The translations under genes and the position numbers were made by a program. The notes under the pieces are model-generated. The model was not told the origin of the DNA and did not search any database. It was given only the letters and a program-made list of their open reading frames with translations. A DNA stretch of 64,000 nucleotides from Pseudonocardia sediminis. Lineage in GTDB: Bacteria > Actinomycetota > Actinomycetes > Mycobacteriales > Pseudonocardiaceae. Every line of letters starts with the position of its first letter. The stretch's first letter is position 1. Where the stretch lies: assembly GCF_004217185.1 (NCBI RefSeq), contig NZ_SHKL01000001.1:2006001-2070000 (forward strand), read 5' to 3'. Below, piece by piece: positions 9,016-18,890 of this stretch.

Positions 9016-9792
9016 GTGGACACACAGGACTCTCCCGAGGTGCTCGTCGAGCGACGCGGCGCGGTGCAGCTGATCACGATCAACCGGCCGTCGGCGCGCA
9101 ACGCGCTCAACGAGAACGTGGCCCGCGGCATCGCGCACGCCGTCGACGAGCTCGACGCCTCCGACGAGCTGCGCGCCGGCGTGCTGACCGGCGCGGGCGG
9201 GGTGTTCTCGGCCGGGATGGACCTCAAGGCGTTCCTGCGCGGCGAGCGCCCCGGCATCGCCGGCCGCGGCCTGTGCGGGATCACCCAGACCCCGCCGGCC
9301 AAGCCGATGATCGCCGCCGTCGAGGGCTGGGCCCTGGCCGGCGGGTTCGAGCTCGTGCTCGCCTGCGACCTGGTGGTGGCCGGGGCGACCGCGCGGTTCG
9401 GAGTGCCCGAGGTGAAGCGGTCGCTGGTCGCGGCCGCCGGCGGGGCGCTGCTGCTGCCGCAGCGGGTGCCGCGCGCGATCGCGATGCAGATGCTGCTGAC
9501 CGGGGACCCGATCGACGCCGAGGCCGCCGAGCGCGCCGGGCTGATCAACCGCGTCACCCCCGAGGGCGGGGCACAGGACGCCGCGCTGGAGCTCGCGGCC
9601 ACGATCGCGGCGAACGGCCCGCTCGGGCTGATCGCGACCAAGCAGCTGGCCGCCGCCGGGGCCGACTGGACGGCGGAGAACCGCTGGAGCAACCAGGAGG
9701 CGATCGTCGCGCCGGTGCTCGGTTCGGCCGACGCCCGGGAGGGCGCGAGCGCGTTCGCCGAGAAGCGGGCGCCGGTCTGGAAGGGGCGCTAG
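9016..9792 (+). CDS. Enoyl-CoA hydratase/isomerase (crotonase) family protein
   Basis: A 258-residue crotonase-fold enzyme that hydrates, isomerises or otherwise processes acyl-CoA thioesters. Diagnostic segments are NRPSARNALN near residue 20, the oxyanion-hole strand GVFSAGMDLKAF near 60, and ALAGGFELVLACD near 108, where the second oxyanion-hole glycine lies. The expected AxFGxPEVKR follows near 133. The start is GTG. It follows the alpha/beta hydrolase by 11 bases, so the two are likely cotranscribed. Exact reaction unknown. Confidence 0.88.
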   Translation: MDTQDSPEVLVERRGAVQLITINRPSARNALNENVARGIAHAVDELDASDELRAGVLTGAGGVFSAGMDLKAFLRGERPGIAGRGLCGITQTPPAKPMIAAVEGWALAGGFELVLACDLVVAGATARFGVPEVKRSLVAAAGGALLLPQRVPRAIAMQMLLTGDPIDAEAAERAGLINRVTPEGGAQDAALELAATIAANGPLGLIATKQLAAAGADWTAENRWSNQEAIVAPVLGSADAREGASAFAEKRAPVWKGR

Positions 9793-9987
9793 GCGATCAC
9801 CGATCCGGCATTTCGGTCACCGATGTGAACAGCGGCTGAACGGACGGGTGACGGGGATCGTCCACACGGGCCGGATGGCCGGTCCACATCACCCGTCGTT
9901 ACCCTCGCCCGCAGGTCGGCACGCGTCGCTCGGTGATCGCTCCCGCGCGACACGCACGCCGGCGTTGCGAACGTGGAGGGGATCGAC

Positions 9988-11718
9988 ATGTCGCGCGACA
10001 GTTTCGACTACGTGATCGTGGGCTCCGGCTCGGCCGGGTGTGTGCTCGCGAACCGGCTCAGCGCGGACCCGGCGAACCGGGTGCTGCTGCTCGAGGCCGG
10101 CCGGCCCGACCACTTCTGGGAGCCGCGGGTGCACATGCCGGCGGCACTGGGCTTCCCGGTCGGCAACAAGTCGTTCGACTGGTGCTACGAGTCCGAGCCC
10201 GAGCCGTTCATGAACGGCCGCCGGATGGCGCACGCGCGGGGCAAGGTCCTCGGCGGCTGCAGCAGCATCAATGCGATGGTCTACCAGCGGGGCAACCCGC
10301 TCGACTTCGACCGCTGGGCCGCCGACGAGGGCGTGGGCGACTGGGACTACGCCCACTCGTTGCCCTACTTCAAGCGGATCGAGACCTCCGACCTGGAGCC
10401 GCGCGAGCCGTGGCGCGGCTACTCGGGCCCGCAGCGCATCGAGCGCGGCCCGGTGACCAACCCGCTGTTCACCGCGTTCTTCGACGCCGCCCGCCAGGCC
10501 GGGCACCCGATGACCGGGGACATGAACGGCCCGGTCAACGAGGGTTTCGCCCCCTACGAGCGGACGATCCACAACGGGCGCCGGATGTCCGCGGCGCGCG
10601 CCTACGTGCACCCGGTGCGTGGCCGGAAGAACCTCGAGGTCCGGTGCAACGCCCTCGCGACCGGCGTCGTGTTCCAGGGCTCGCGGGCGGTCGGCGTGCG
10701 CTACCTGCCGCAGGGCCCGGTCGGCGCCCGCCGCGGCGGCGAGTGCTTCGTCTCCGCGGGCGAGGTCGTGCTGGCCGGGGGAGCGATCAACACCCCGCAG
10801 CTGCTGCAGCTCTCCGGTGTCGGTGACGCCGCACATCTGGCGTCGCTCGACGTCCCGCTGGTGCACCACCTGCCCGGCGTCGGCGAGGACCTGCAGGACC
10901 ACCTCGCCGCGCACGTCCAGCACGGGTGCACCCAGCCGATCACGATGGGTATCCTGCGGGAGAAGAAGAACTGGCCCTCGATCGCGGCGAAGTGGCTGCT
11001 CGGGCACAACGGCCCCGGCGCGACCAACATCTTCGAGGCGGGCGGGTTCATCCGGTCCCGCCCGGAGATGCCGATCCCGGACCTGATGTTCGGCTTCGCG
11101 CCGGTCGCGATGCGGTTCGACCCGGACATGCCGGTGCAGATCCACGGCTACCAGCTGCACATCGGCGCGATGCGGCTCGAGGCCCGCGGGCACGTCAAGA
11201 TCTCCTCGACGGACCCGACGCGGCACCCGTCGCTGCTCTACAACTTCCTCTCCACCGAGGCCGACCGGCAGTTCTGGATCGACGCCGTCCGGATCGGCCG
11301 CGAGCTGCTCGACCAGCCCGCCTTCGCCGAGTTCGACGCCGGCGAGACCTACCCGGGCCGTGCCGAGGTCGACTCCGACCAGCAGATCCTGGACTGGGTG
11401 GCCCGGGGCGGGCAGACCGGCCTGCACCCGACGTCGACGTGCCGCATGGGCGTCGACGAGATGTCGGTGGTGGACCCGTCGTCGATGGCCGTGCACGGGG
11501 TGTCCGGGCTGCGGGTGGTGGACGCGTCGGTGATGCCCTACTGCCCGAACGGTGCGACCCACGCGCCCACGATGATGATCGCCGAGCGCGCGTCGGACCT
11601 GATCCTGGGCAACACCCCGCTGGCGCCGGAGTACGTCGACCGCGGCGCACCCGGCGCCGACCGGGCGTTCGCCTCCGCCGCGACCGGCCCGGTGCCGACG
11701 GTGGCACCGGTCCGGTAG
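9988..11718 (+). CDS. GMC-family flavin oxidoreductase, choline dehydrogenase-like
   Basis: A 576-residue GMC oxidoreductase. It has the N-terminal FAD dinucleotide motif VIVGSGSAGCVLANRL, the family signature around ARGKVLGGCSSINAM near residue 78, the second signature GAINTPQLLQLSGVG near 265, and the C-terminal catalytic region with TGLHPTSTCRMG and NGATHAPTMM. These fit alcohol or choline dehydrogenases of the BetA group. The ATG at 9988 is chosen because GGAGGGG lies six bases upstream; an in-frame GTG at 9973 is less likely. About 195 bases separate it from the crotonase gene. Betaine synthesis is possible, but no betaine-aldehyde dehydrogenase is adjacent, so the substrate remains open. 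Confidence 0.85.
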   Translation: MSRDSFDYVIVGSGSAGCVLANRLSADPANRVLLLEAGRPDHFWEPRVHMPAALGFPVGNKSFDWCYESEPEPFMNGRRMAHARGKVLGGCSSINAMVYQRGNPLDFDRWAADEGVGDWDYAHSLPYFKRIETSDLEPREPWRGYSGPQRIERGPVTNPLFTAFFDAARQAGHPMTGDMNGPVNEGFAPYERTIHNGRRMSAARAYVHPVRGRKNLEVRCNALATGVVFQGSRAVGVRYLPQGPVGARRGGECFVSAGEVVLAGGAINTPQLLQLSGVGDAAHLASLDVPLVHHLPGVGEDLQDHLAAHVQHGCTQPITMGILREKKNWPSIAAKWLLGHNGPGATNIFEAGGFIRSRPEMPIPDLMFGFAPVAMRFDPDMPVQIHGYQLHIGAMRLEARGHVKISSTDPTRHPSLLYNFLSTEADRQFWIDAVRIGRELLDQPAFAEFDAGETYPGRAEVDSDQQILDWVARGGQTGLHPTSTCRMGVDEMSVVDPSSMAVHGVSGLRVVDASVMPYCPNGATHAPTMMIAERASDLILGNTPLAPEYVDRGAPGADRAFASAATGPVPTVAPVR

Positions 11719-11738
11719 TCCCGCCGGACGCCGGCGCC

Positions 11739-12521
11739 TCAGCGGTCGGCGAGCGCGTCGGCCTCGGCCTGCATGCGGACGGTCTCGCCGCCGTCGGCGC
11801 CCCAGAGCAGAGCGGCGTCGGTGGTCGCGCGGCCGAACTCCTCGTGCGCGGCGGAGAACCGGCCGAGGAAGGCGAGGCACTCGGCCCGGATGCCGCGCAC
11901 CGCGACGCCGACCGGGTGCGGGCGGCCGAGCCAGGAGTCGGTGTCGGCCACGACGTCGTTGAGCTCGTCCGCGGCACCGCGCACGTCGCCGTCGTCGGCG
12001 CGGGCCAGGGCGAGGCCGGCACGGGAGGTCAGTGTGTCCGGGTGTCCCGGGCCCAGGACGCGGGCGCGGCGCGCGGCCACGTCGGCGTGCCGGGCGATCG
12101 CCTCCCGCGGGCGGTCGGCCAGCCGTAGCGCGACGGCCAGCGCGTCGGCGGCGGTGAGCGAGGCCGGGTGGTCCGGGCCGAGGACCTCGATCCGCAGGCC
12201 CGCGTTGCGGATCATCGTCTCCAGACCGGCGACGTCGCGTCCGATCGTCAGGTACGCGGCGGCCAGGTTGCCCTCGGTGACCAGGGTGTCCGGGTCCCGC
12301 GGGCCGAGCAGGCGGCGGGTGTCGGACAGGACGGCCTCGAACAGCGGCACCGACTCGGCGACCCGCCCGGCCCGCAGGTAGGCCACGGCGAGCGTGTGGC
12401 GCGCCCCGAGGCCCTCCCGGTCCCCGTGGTGCCGGTCGAGCACCGCGCTCTCGAGCATGAACAGCGATCCGGCGAACACCCCGCCGTCGGCGTCCACGGT
12501 GGGGCGGGACACGACCGTCAT
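11739..12521 (-). CDS. Tetratricopeptide repeat protein
   Basis: A 260-residue protein built of TPR-like helical pairs. The recurring LGPxHPxxL motifs at the helix ends (for example LLGPRDPDTLVTEGNLAAAY and VLGPGHPDTLTSRAGLALA) are typical of actinobacterial kinesin-light-chain-like TPRs. No enzymatic domain, signal peptide or membrane segment is visible. Such repeats normally mediate protein-protein contacts. The ATG at 12521 is chosen because the frame upstream loses the repeat character. It is convergent with the GMC oxidoreductase gene, 20 bases away. Confidence 0.75.
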   Translation of the reverse strand: MTVVSRPTVDADGGVFAGSLFMLESAVLDRHHGDREGLGARHTLAVAYLRAGRVAESVPLFEAVLSDTRRLLGPRDPDTLVTEGNLAAAYLTIGRDVAGLETMIRNAGLRIEVLGPDHPASLTAADALAVALRLADRPREAIARHADVAARRARVLGPGHPDTLTSRAGLALARADDGDVRGAADELNDVVADTDSWLGRPHPVGVAVRGIRAECLAFLGRFSAAHEEFGRATTDAALLWGADGGETVRMQAEADALADR

Positions 12522-12655
12522 CGGACTCCGATCACTCCAACGGGCTACACGTACCGGTGCGTACGAACGCAGCGTCACGAAATTGTAGTGCGAAGGAGTC
12601 GTCCGGCGACAGATCCGCCCGGACGGACCAGATGTGACGGTCGTCAGGTCCTGGG

Positions 12656-13285
12656 CTACGGCGCCGCCGCGACGGTCTCGCCCAGCCCGGAGCGCAGCGA
12701 GGCCAGCGAGCCGGGCAGGTATCCGGTGGCCTGGGTCGCGATCGAGGCCAGCCGTGCGCGGTCGACGTCGGGCTCGAGCACGTCGTCGGCACCGAGGGTG
12801 TCCAGCACCGCCGCGGTGAACGCGCCGGGCAGCGTGAACGTGTGCGGGTCGAGCACCATCGCGGCGAGCTCGGTGCCCGGCTGCCGGGCACGCTCGGGGT
12901 CGACGGCCGGGTGCCGGTCCCGGCGGCGGCCGAGGCGGCCGCGGGCGGAGTCCCGGCGCAGGATGCCGTCGGTGGTGAGCCGTCGCGCCACCATGTCGTG
13001 CAGGATCTCGCCGAGCACTCCGGCCCACGCCCGCACGGTGTAGCCCTCGGGCTCGTGGGCGACGCAGTCCAGGACGTAGCGGGCCGGCTCGTCCAGGCCG
13101 ACGGCGTCGTTGCGGGTGACCACGATGCGGTCGTCGGCCAGGGTCAGGCGGCCGCCGATGACCAGGTCGGCGACCTGGGTCCCGACCAGGCCGAGGCGCA
13201 GCAGCTCCGGGGCGACGCGGACCTTGCCCGACGCCGTGTCGTGCACGATCAGGAAGAACCCGGGGGCCATCCGACCGCGTTCCAT
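12656..13285 (-). CDS. GOLPH3/VPS74 (GPP34) family protein
   Basis: A 209-residue protein resembling the GPP34 family that is common in actinomycetes. It has the GFFLIVHDTASGK opening, the ELLRLGLVGTQVADLVIGGRL segment near residue 30, and a conserved helical middle with WAGVLGEILHDMVARRL. Eukaryotic members bind phosphoinositides; the bacterial role is not established. The ATG at 13285 has a ribosome binding site (GGGAGGAG) upstream. It lies on the same strand as the TPR gene, with a 134-base gap, and downstream of mntH. Confidence 0.8.
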   Translation of the reverse strand: MERGRMAPGFFLIVHDTASGKVRVAPELLRLGLVGTQVADLVIGGRLTLADDRIVVTRNDAVGLDEPARYVLDCVAHEPEGYTVRAWAGVLGEILHDMVARRLTTDGILRRDSARGRLGRRRDRHPAVDPERARQPGTELAAMVLDPHTFTLPGAFTAAVLDTLGADDVLEPDVDRARLASIATQATGYLPGSLASLRSGLGETVAAAP

Positions 13286-13343
13286 CTCCGGGCTCCTCCC
13301 ATGATCGACGGCGCAGGTCAGGCTACCCGTACCCCGGCGCGCC

Positions 13344-14599
<1,256 letters not shown>

Positions 14600-14603
<4 letters not shown>

Positions 14604-15295
14604 GCCGGGCCCGCGTCGTCCGTGACGGCCGGCCCGGAGATCCGGCCGTGCACCATCCGCGTCAGCGGGGCGCCGAGCGCGTGCCGGTCCCCGCCGGGCA
14701 GCACGACCCAGATCGGGCCGCCGAACGGCGACACCTCGTCGATCGCGAGGTCCGCCCCGGGCAGCACACCCAGCCCGCCCAGGTAGCGCAGCGCGTCGCT
14801 GTCGCGGTCGGAGACCCGCTCCACCCGGAACCGCTGGCCCGGTTTCGCCGCGGACAGCGGGTCGCCCCACGCCTCCTGGTGCGTCCCGTCCCGCGGTGGG
14901 ATCGGGTCGCCGTGCGGGTCCCGGTCGGGGTGGCCGAGCAGCGCGTCGATCCGCTGCTCGAGTCGGTCGCTCAGCGCGTGCTCGAGCACCTCCGCCTCGG
15001 CGTGCACCTCGTCCCAGGGCACGTCCACGACCCGGGCCAGGAACGTCTCCAGCAGCCGGTGGCGGCGGACGACCTGCAGGGCGGCCCGCTCACCGTGTGC
15101 GGTCAGACGCACCCGCCGCGCGTCCGGGCGTTCGACGAGGTCGGTCTGCTCCAGACGCTTGAGCATGGCGGTGGCCGAGGGGGAGGACACCCCGAGCTCG
15201 GTCGCCAGCGAGCCGGTGGTCACCGGTGCCCCGCGGTGGGTCAGATCGAAGATGGCCTTCAGATAGTTCTCGTTCGACGCCGAGAGAGCCGACAT
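14600..15295 (-). CDS. mntR: DtxR/MntR-family metal-dependent repressor
   Basis: A 231-residue DtxR-family regulator. The winged helix-turn-helix is at residues 1-70 (YLKAIFDLTHRG, ELGVSSPSATAMLKRL). A metal-binding dimerisation region rich in His and Glu follows (RRHRLLETFL, EVHAEAEVLEHALSD). The C-terminus is a FeoA/SH3-like domain near residue 155 onward. Its gene immediately precedes mntH with a four-base overlap, which points to Mn-responsive control of uptake. An iron-sensing IdeR role is less likely because of the Nramp partner. A GTAG-N6-CTAC motif lies just upstream. Confidence 0.88.
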
Positions 15296-15306
15296 GAACC
15301 GGGATT

Positions 15307-15320
15307 GTAGGCACGACTAC
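15307..15320. promoter_or_regulatory. Candidate metalloregulator operator upstream of mntR
   Basis: The inverted repeat GTAG-gcacga-CTAC lies 12 bases upstream of the mntR start codon. Its location fits autoregulation of mntR-mntH. The half-sites are short and the spacer is not symmetric, so this is a suggestion only. Confidence 0.3.
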
Positions 15321-15369
15321 CGGTGTGCGGTAGACCGGCGGCGGCGGTGGTGGTCTCGGCCCGGGGGAC

Positions 15370-15870
15370 TCAGAGCCGGCGATGCATCACGTGGATGCCG
15401 GTGACCGTGCCGTCCGGCAGCCGGAACGCCTCCGGCACCGTCCCGACCACGTCGAAGCCGAGCGAGCGCCACAGCCCGACCGCCCGGGTGTTCGCCTGGA
15501 CCACGGCGTTGAACACCATCGCGTCGAAACCCTGCTCCCGGGCGCGGTCGAGCACGTGGGTGCCCAGCGCCCGTCCGGTGCCGCGCCCCGCCGCGGCGGC
15601 GTCGACGGCGAAGCTCGCGTTGGCCACGTGCGCGCCGGGCCCGTCCCGGTTCGGGCCGTACTTCGCGCTGCCCACGACGCGGCCGCCGTCCACGGCGACG
15701 ACGGTCCGCCACGGGAGCGGCGGCATCCACAACGCGCGTGCGGCGTCCTCACCGATCTCCCGGTCCACCGCATAGGTGCGGCCCTGCGCGAAGACCTCCC
15801 GCAGGAACGCCCAGATGTGCGGCCAGTCCTCCGCCGTCGCCTCTCTGATCTCCACGGTCGCGATGTCCAC
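15370..15870 (-). CDS. GNAT-family N-acetyltransferase
   Basis: A 166-residue acetyltransferase. It starts with EIREATAEDWPHIWAFLREV, typical of the GNAT beta1-alpha1, and has the acetyl-CoA-binding loop motif AAAAGRGTGRALGTHVLDRA near residue 92. NTRAVGLWRSLGFDVVGTVP near the C-terminus is the alpha4-beta7 region. Closest in style to phosphinothricin/RimL-like GNATs with small substrates. The start is GTG, nine bases after the yigZ-like stop, so both are probably one operon. Substrate unknown. Confidence 0.85.
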   Translation of the reverse strand: MDIATVEIREATAEDWPHIWAFLREVFAQGRTYAVDREIGEDAARALWMPPLPWRTVVAVDGGRVVGSAKYGPNRDGPGAHVANASFAVDAAAAGRGTGRALGTHVLDRAREQGFDAMVFNAVVQANTRAVGLWRSLGFDVVGTVPEAFRLPDGTVTGIHVMHRRL

Positions 15871-15879
15871 GGGGCCTGT

Positions 15880-16497
15880 CTACCGCAGGTAGAGGTCCCG
15901 GTGTCCGACGTCGAGTGCCTCGACGGCACCGCCGGTCTGCTCGGCGAGCCAGGCGCCGAACGCGGCGTCGGCGCCGTCCGGGACGAGGACGGTGATCGTC
16001 ACGTCCGGTCCGTGACGGACGTCGCGGACCCGGTACCCGGCCGTGCGCAGCGCGTTCTCCAGCCGCCCCGCGCGGTCGTGCGGGGCGGCGAGGAGGAGCT
16101 CCCGGTGACGGACCCGGCGCAGGGTCCCGACCGTGTCCAGGGCCTCGGAGACGGACCGCCCGTAGGCCCGGACGAGACCGCCCGCGCCGAGCTTCGTCCC
16201 ACCGAACCAGCGCGAGACCACGGCCACGACGTCGGTGAGGTCGCGGTGCAGCAGCACCTCCAGCATCGGGACGCCGGCCGTGCCGGAGGGCTCGCCGTCG
16301 TCGCTGGAACGCCGGGCCTGCCCGTCGGCGCCGACCCGCATCGCCGTGCAGTGGTGCGTGGCGGTGTGTCCCTCGGCCCGGACGCGGGCCACCACCGCGG
16401 CCGCGGCGTCGAGGTCGGGCACCCGGGCCAGGACGCACCGGAAGCGCGAGCGCGAGATCTCGATCTCGTGCTCGCCGTCCCGGGCGATCACGTACAC
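15880..16497 (-). CDS. YigZ/IMPACT (UPF0029) family protein
   Basis: A 205-residue protein of the YigZ/IMPACT family. Characteristic strings are RSRFRCVLARV near residue 16, ATHHCTAMRVG near 45, the signature SSDDGEPSGTAGVPMLEVL near 64, and VVSRWFGGTKLGAGGLVRAY near 90. The C-terminal part matches the DUF1949 domain. The family is linked to translation control in eukaryotes; the bacterial function is poorly defined. It is first in a two-gene unit with the GNAT acetyltransferase. Confidence 0.88.
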   Translation of the reverse strand: MYVIARDGEHEIEISRSRFRCVLARVPDLDAAAAVVARVRAEGHTATHHCTAMRVGADGQARRSSDDGEPSGTAGVPMLEVLLHRDLTDVVAVVSRWFGGTKLGAGGLVRAYGRSVSEALDTVGTLRRVRHRELLLAAPHDRAGRLENALRTAGYRVRDVRHGPDVTITVLVPDGADAAFGAWLAEQTGGAVEALDVGHRDLYLR

Positions 16498-16607
16498 GCT
16501 CCGCAGCCTGTCACGGCCGGGGCGGGACCGGTCGCCGCGACGTGACGCCGATCGCGATGGGCCGGAGCCCGGTAACGATGCCGGGCACCGGCCCGTTACG
16601 TACTACA

Positions 16608-16626
16608 GAGGTCGAGATACGACCTC
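16608..16626. promoter_or_regulatory. Perfect 7-base inverted repeat before the 38-codon gene
   Basis: GAGGTCG-agata-CGACCTC lies 22 bases before the GTG at 16648. A second, looser pair (GTAACG at 16572-16577, CGTTAC at 16594-16599) lies just upstream. They could be operators or 5'-leader hairpins for the small gene. Confidence 0.45.
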
Positions 16627-16647
16627 GGAAGACAGAAGGAGCACCAC

Positions 16648-16764
16648 GTGCCCGAGACCACCCGTGTCCTGTGGAGCGGCCTCGCCCGCATCGCCCGCCG
16701 GATCGACGCGTTCACACTGACGGCGTTCAACCCGCACTACCCGAGCCCGGCCGACCGCCGCTGA
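16648..16764 (+). CDS. Small protein, 38 residues, unknown function
   Basis: A short reading frame from GTG at 16648 to TGA at 16764, with a strong Shine-Dalgarno (agaaggag) six to thirteen bases upstream. The product is basic and amphipathic: a predicted helix around VLWSGLARIARRIDAF is followed by a Pro-rich tail (NPHYPSPADRR). No signal peptide or known family. The perfect palindrome before it and the 9-base-pair hairpin starting on the next base after the stop mark it as an independent transcription unit. It lies divergent from the yigZ-like gene. Functional assignment is not possible from sequence alone. Confidence 0.55.
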   Translation: MPETTRVLWSGLARIARRIDAFTLTAFNPHYPSPADRR

Positions 16765-16794
16765 TCCCGGTGCAGGGAACACCCCGCACCGGGA
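16765..16794 (+). terminator. Hairpin terminator after the 38-codon gene
   Basis: The inverted repeat TCCCGGTGC (16765-16773) / GCACCGGGA (16786-16794) with a 12-base loop begins on the base after the stop codon. There is no U-tract, as is usual for actinomycete terminators. Confidence 0.6.
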
Positions 16795-16810
16795 CCAGCC
16801 GCCTGACAGA

Positions 16811-16871
16811 GTCGTCAGTGTCCGGGCCGTCAGCGCCCGGGCCGTCGGTGTCCGGGACCGTCAGTGCCCGG
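16811..16871. repeat. Four imperfect tandem copies of a 15-base unit
   Basis: Units resembling gtcgtcagtgtccgg start at 16811, 16826, 16841 and 16856. The last has one extra base and overlaps the stop codon of the minus-strand membrane-protein gene. The copies differ at a few positions. Confidence 0.75.
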
Positions 16872-17181
16872 CCGGACGGTCGTCCTGCGCGGCCGTCTCC
16901 TCCGCGGTCGGCACCTTCAGCGGCCGCGTGACCACCCACACCACGAACAGCGCGCCGATGACCAGCATCCCGATGCCCGTCTCCAGGTTCAGGTTCGAAC
17001 CGCCGGTCTTGGCCAGGTTCGCCGGGTCGTTGCCGGAGACGATCCCGTTGATCGTCAGCACGATCCCGTAGACGCCGAACAGCAGCGCGATCACGTTGCG
17101 CAGGTCGAACAGCGCCGACGCCGAGGTCGACGGCGGGGCGTCCGCTCCCGCCTTGGGGGCGTCCAGTGGACCTTCGGTCAT
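16861..17181 (-). CDS. Small membrane protein, two predicted transmembrane helices
   Basis: A 106-residue protein with two hydrophobic segments, NVIALLFGVYGIVLTINGIV near residue 30 and an IGMLVIGALFVVWVV stretch near 72. They are joined by a short Asn/Gly-rich loop, with charged cytoplasmic ends. It is not a recognised enzyme. It begins about 20 bases after the stop of the SSS symporter gene on the same strand, so it may be an accessory subunit of that transporter (inference from order). ATG 17181 is preferred because AAGGAG lies upstream; an in-frame ATG at 17202 would add seven residues. Confidence 0.7.
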   Translation of the reverse strand: MTEGPLDAPKAGADAPPSTSASALFDLRNVIALLFGVYGIVLTINGIVSGNDPANLAKTGGSNLNLETGIGMLVIGALFVVWVVTRPLKVPTAEETAAQDDRPAGH

Positions 17182-17201
17182 CCCGTTCTCCTTCCCGCTC
17201 A

Positions 17202-18890
17202 TCAGCCGAACACCACGTAGAGCACGACGGTCATCGCCAGCACGAGGCCACCGAGCACCGCGGGCGAGCGGTACCAGCCGCCGTCCTCACCCTCGCTGGA
17301 GTGCGTGCGGGTCTCCTTCGGCGTCAGGCTCCACACGAGCCCGACCAGCTCGGCGTCCGGCCGGGGCGTGGACACCAGCGACACGACACCGGCCACCGCG
17401 GTACCGACCACGAACGCCGCGATCGCGCCGAGGAAGCTGCCGGCCTGGTTGGACAGCGAGAGCACCTCGGTGCGCACCAGGACGTCGATGATCACGGCCG
17501 CGGTCGTGCCGGACAGCAGCCCGATCCAGGCCGAGGGACCGGTCATCCGCTTCCAGAACAGCCCCAGGATGAAGATCGCGAACAGCGGTGCGTTGAAGAA
17601 GCTGAACAGCGACTGGATGTAGTCCATCAGGTTCGACGAGCCGGAGGCGATGAACGCCGTCCCGATCGCCAGCACGCAGCCGACGATCGTCACGATCCGG
17701 CCGACCTGCAGGTAGTAGCGGTCGGTCAGGCCCGGCTTCACCCAGTCCTGCCAGATGTCGTAGGTGAACACCGTGTTGAACGAGCTGATGTTCGCCGCCA
17801 TGCCGGCCATGAACGCGGCCAGCAGGCCGGCGATCGCCACGCCCAGGATGCCGTTCGGGAGCAGCTCCTTCATCAGCAGCGTCAGCGCGTTGTTGTAGGT
17901 GACGCCGTCGACGCTGTCCACGCCCGAGGCCTTGATCTCGGTGATCTGCGGGATGATGATCGCCGAGATCATGCCCGGGATGACGATGACGAGCACGACC
18001 AGCGCCTTCGGGAACGCACCGATGATCGGGGTGCGCCGCGCCGCGGACATCGACTTGGCCGACAGCGCGCGCTGCACCTCGGCGAAGTTCGTCGTCCAGT
18101 AGCCGAACGAGAGCACGAAGCCCAGACCGAACACGATGCCCAGCACCGAGAGCACCGGGTTCGCGATCTCGGTGAGCGAGGTGCCCGGCCAGGCCGAGAG
18201 GTCGTTCTGGCCGCCCGGACCGTTGAGCACCGCCTCGCGCAGGCCGTCGTAGCCGCCGACCCGGTTCAGGCCGGCCAGCGTCAGCGGGATCAGCAGCGCC
18301 AGGATCACGAAGAACTGCAGGACCTCGGTGTAGATCGCCGCGGACAGCCCGCCCAGGGTGATGTAGCCGAGGACGATGACGGCGGCGACCGGGATCGCGA
18401 CCGTCAGCGGCCAGCCGAGCAGCGCCTCCAGCACGATGCCCAGCGAGAACAGGTTGACGCCCGCGATCAGGATCGAGGCGACCGCGAAGATCACCGACTG
18501 CACACGCTGGGTGGTCCGGTTGAACCGCATGAACAGGAACTCGGGCACGCTGCGGGCCTTGGAGCCGTAGTAGAACGGCATCATGACCAGGCCGAGGAAC
18601 ACCATCGCGGGGATGGCGCCGAGCCAGTAGTAGTGCACGGTCGGGATGCCGTACTGAGCCCCGTTGGCGACCATGCCGATGAGCTCGATGGCGCCGAGGT
18701 TGGCCGAGATGAAGGCCAGCCCGGTGATCCACGCCGGCATGGACCGGCCGGAGAGCAGGAAGTCCAGGCTCGAGGAGATCGAGCGTCGTGCGGCGAAGCC
18801 GATCCCGAGCACGAGCACGAAGTAGAAGGCGACCAGCAGGTAGTCGACCAGGTTCGGGTTCAGGCGGAGGGCGTCCTGGGCCAGGGTCAT
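17202..18890 (-). CDS. Sodium:solute symporter (SSS family), probably sugar-specific
   Basis: A 562-residue polytopic protein with about 13-14 hydrophobic segments. Typical SSS features are LDFLLSGRSMPAWITGLAFI at residues 36-55, the GxxNLGAIELIGM region in helix 2, and the conserved stretch AGLLAAFMAGMAANISSFNTVFTYDIW near residue 360. The tail is large. It resembles sodium/glucose-galactose cotransporters of the SglT type. Sitting divergently from a DeoR regulator and galT, it likely imports galactose or a related sugar (inference). The start at 18890 (ATGACCCTGGCC) follows a purine-rich site; an upstream in-frame extension is rich in Gly/Pro and unlikely. Confidence 0.85.
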   Translation of the reverse strand: MTLAQDALRLNPNLVDYLLVAFYFVLVLGIGFAARRSISSSLDFLLSGRSMPAWITGLAFISANLGAIELIGMVANGAQYGIPTVHYYWLGAIPAMVFLGLVMMPFYYGSKARSVPEFLFMRFNRTTQRVQSVIFAVASILIAGVNLFSLGIVLEALLGWPLTVAIPVAAVIVLGYITLGGLSAAIYTEVLQFFVILALLIPLTLAGLNRVGGYDGLREAVLNGPGGQNDLSAWPGTSLTEIANPVLSVLGIVFGLGFVLSFGYWTTNFAEVQRALSAKSMSAARRTPIIGAFPKALVVLVIVIPGMISAIIIPQITEIKASGVDSVDGVTYNNALTLLMKELLPNGILGVAIAGLLAAFMAGMAANISSFNTVFTYDIWQDWVKPGLTDRYYLQVGRIVTIVGCVLAIGTAFIASGSSNLMDYIQSLFSFFNAPLFAIFILGLFWKRMTGPSAWIGLLSGTTAAVIIDVLVRTEVLSLSNQAGSFLGAIAAFVVGTAVAGVVSLVSTPRPDAELVGLVWSLTPKETRTHSSEGEDGGWYRSPAVLGGLVLAMTVVLYVVFG

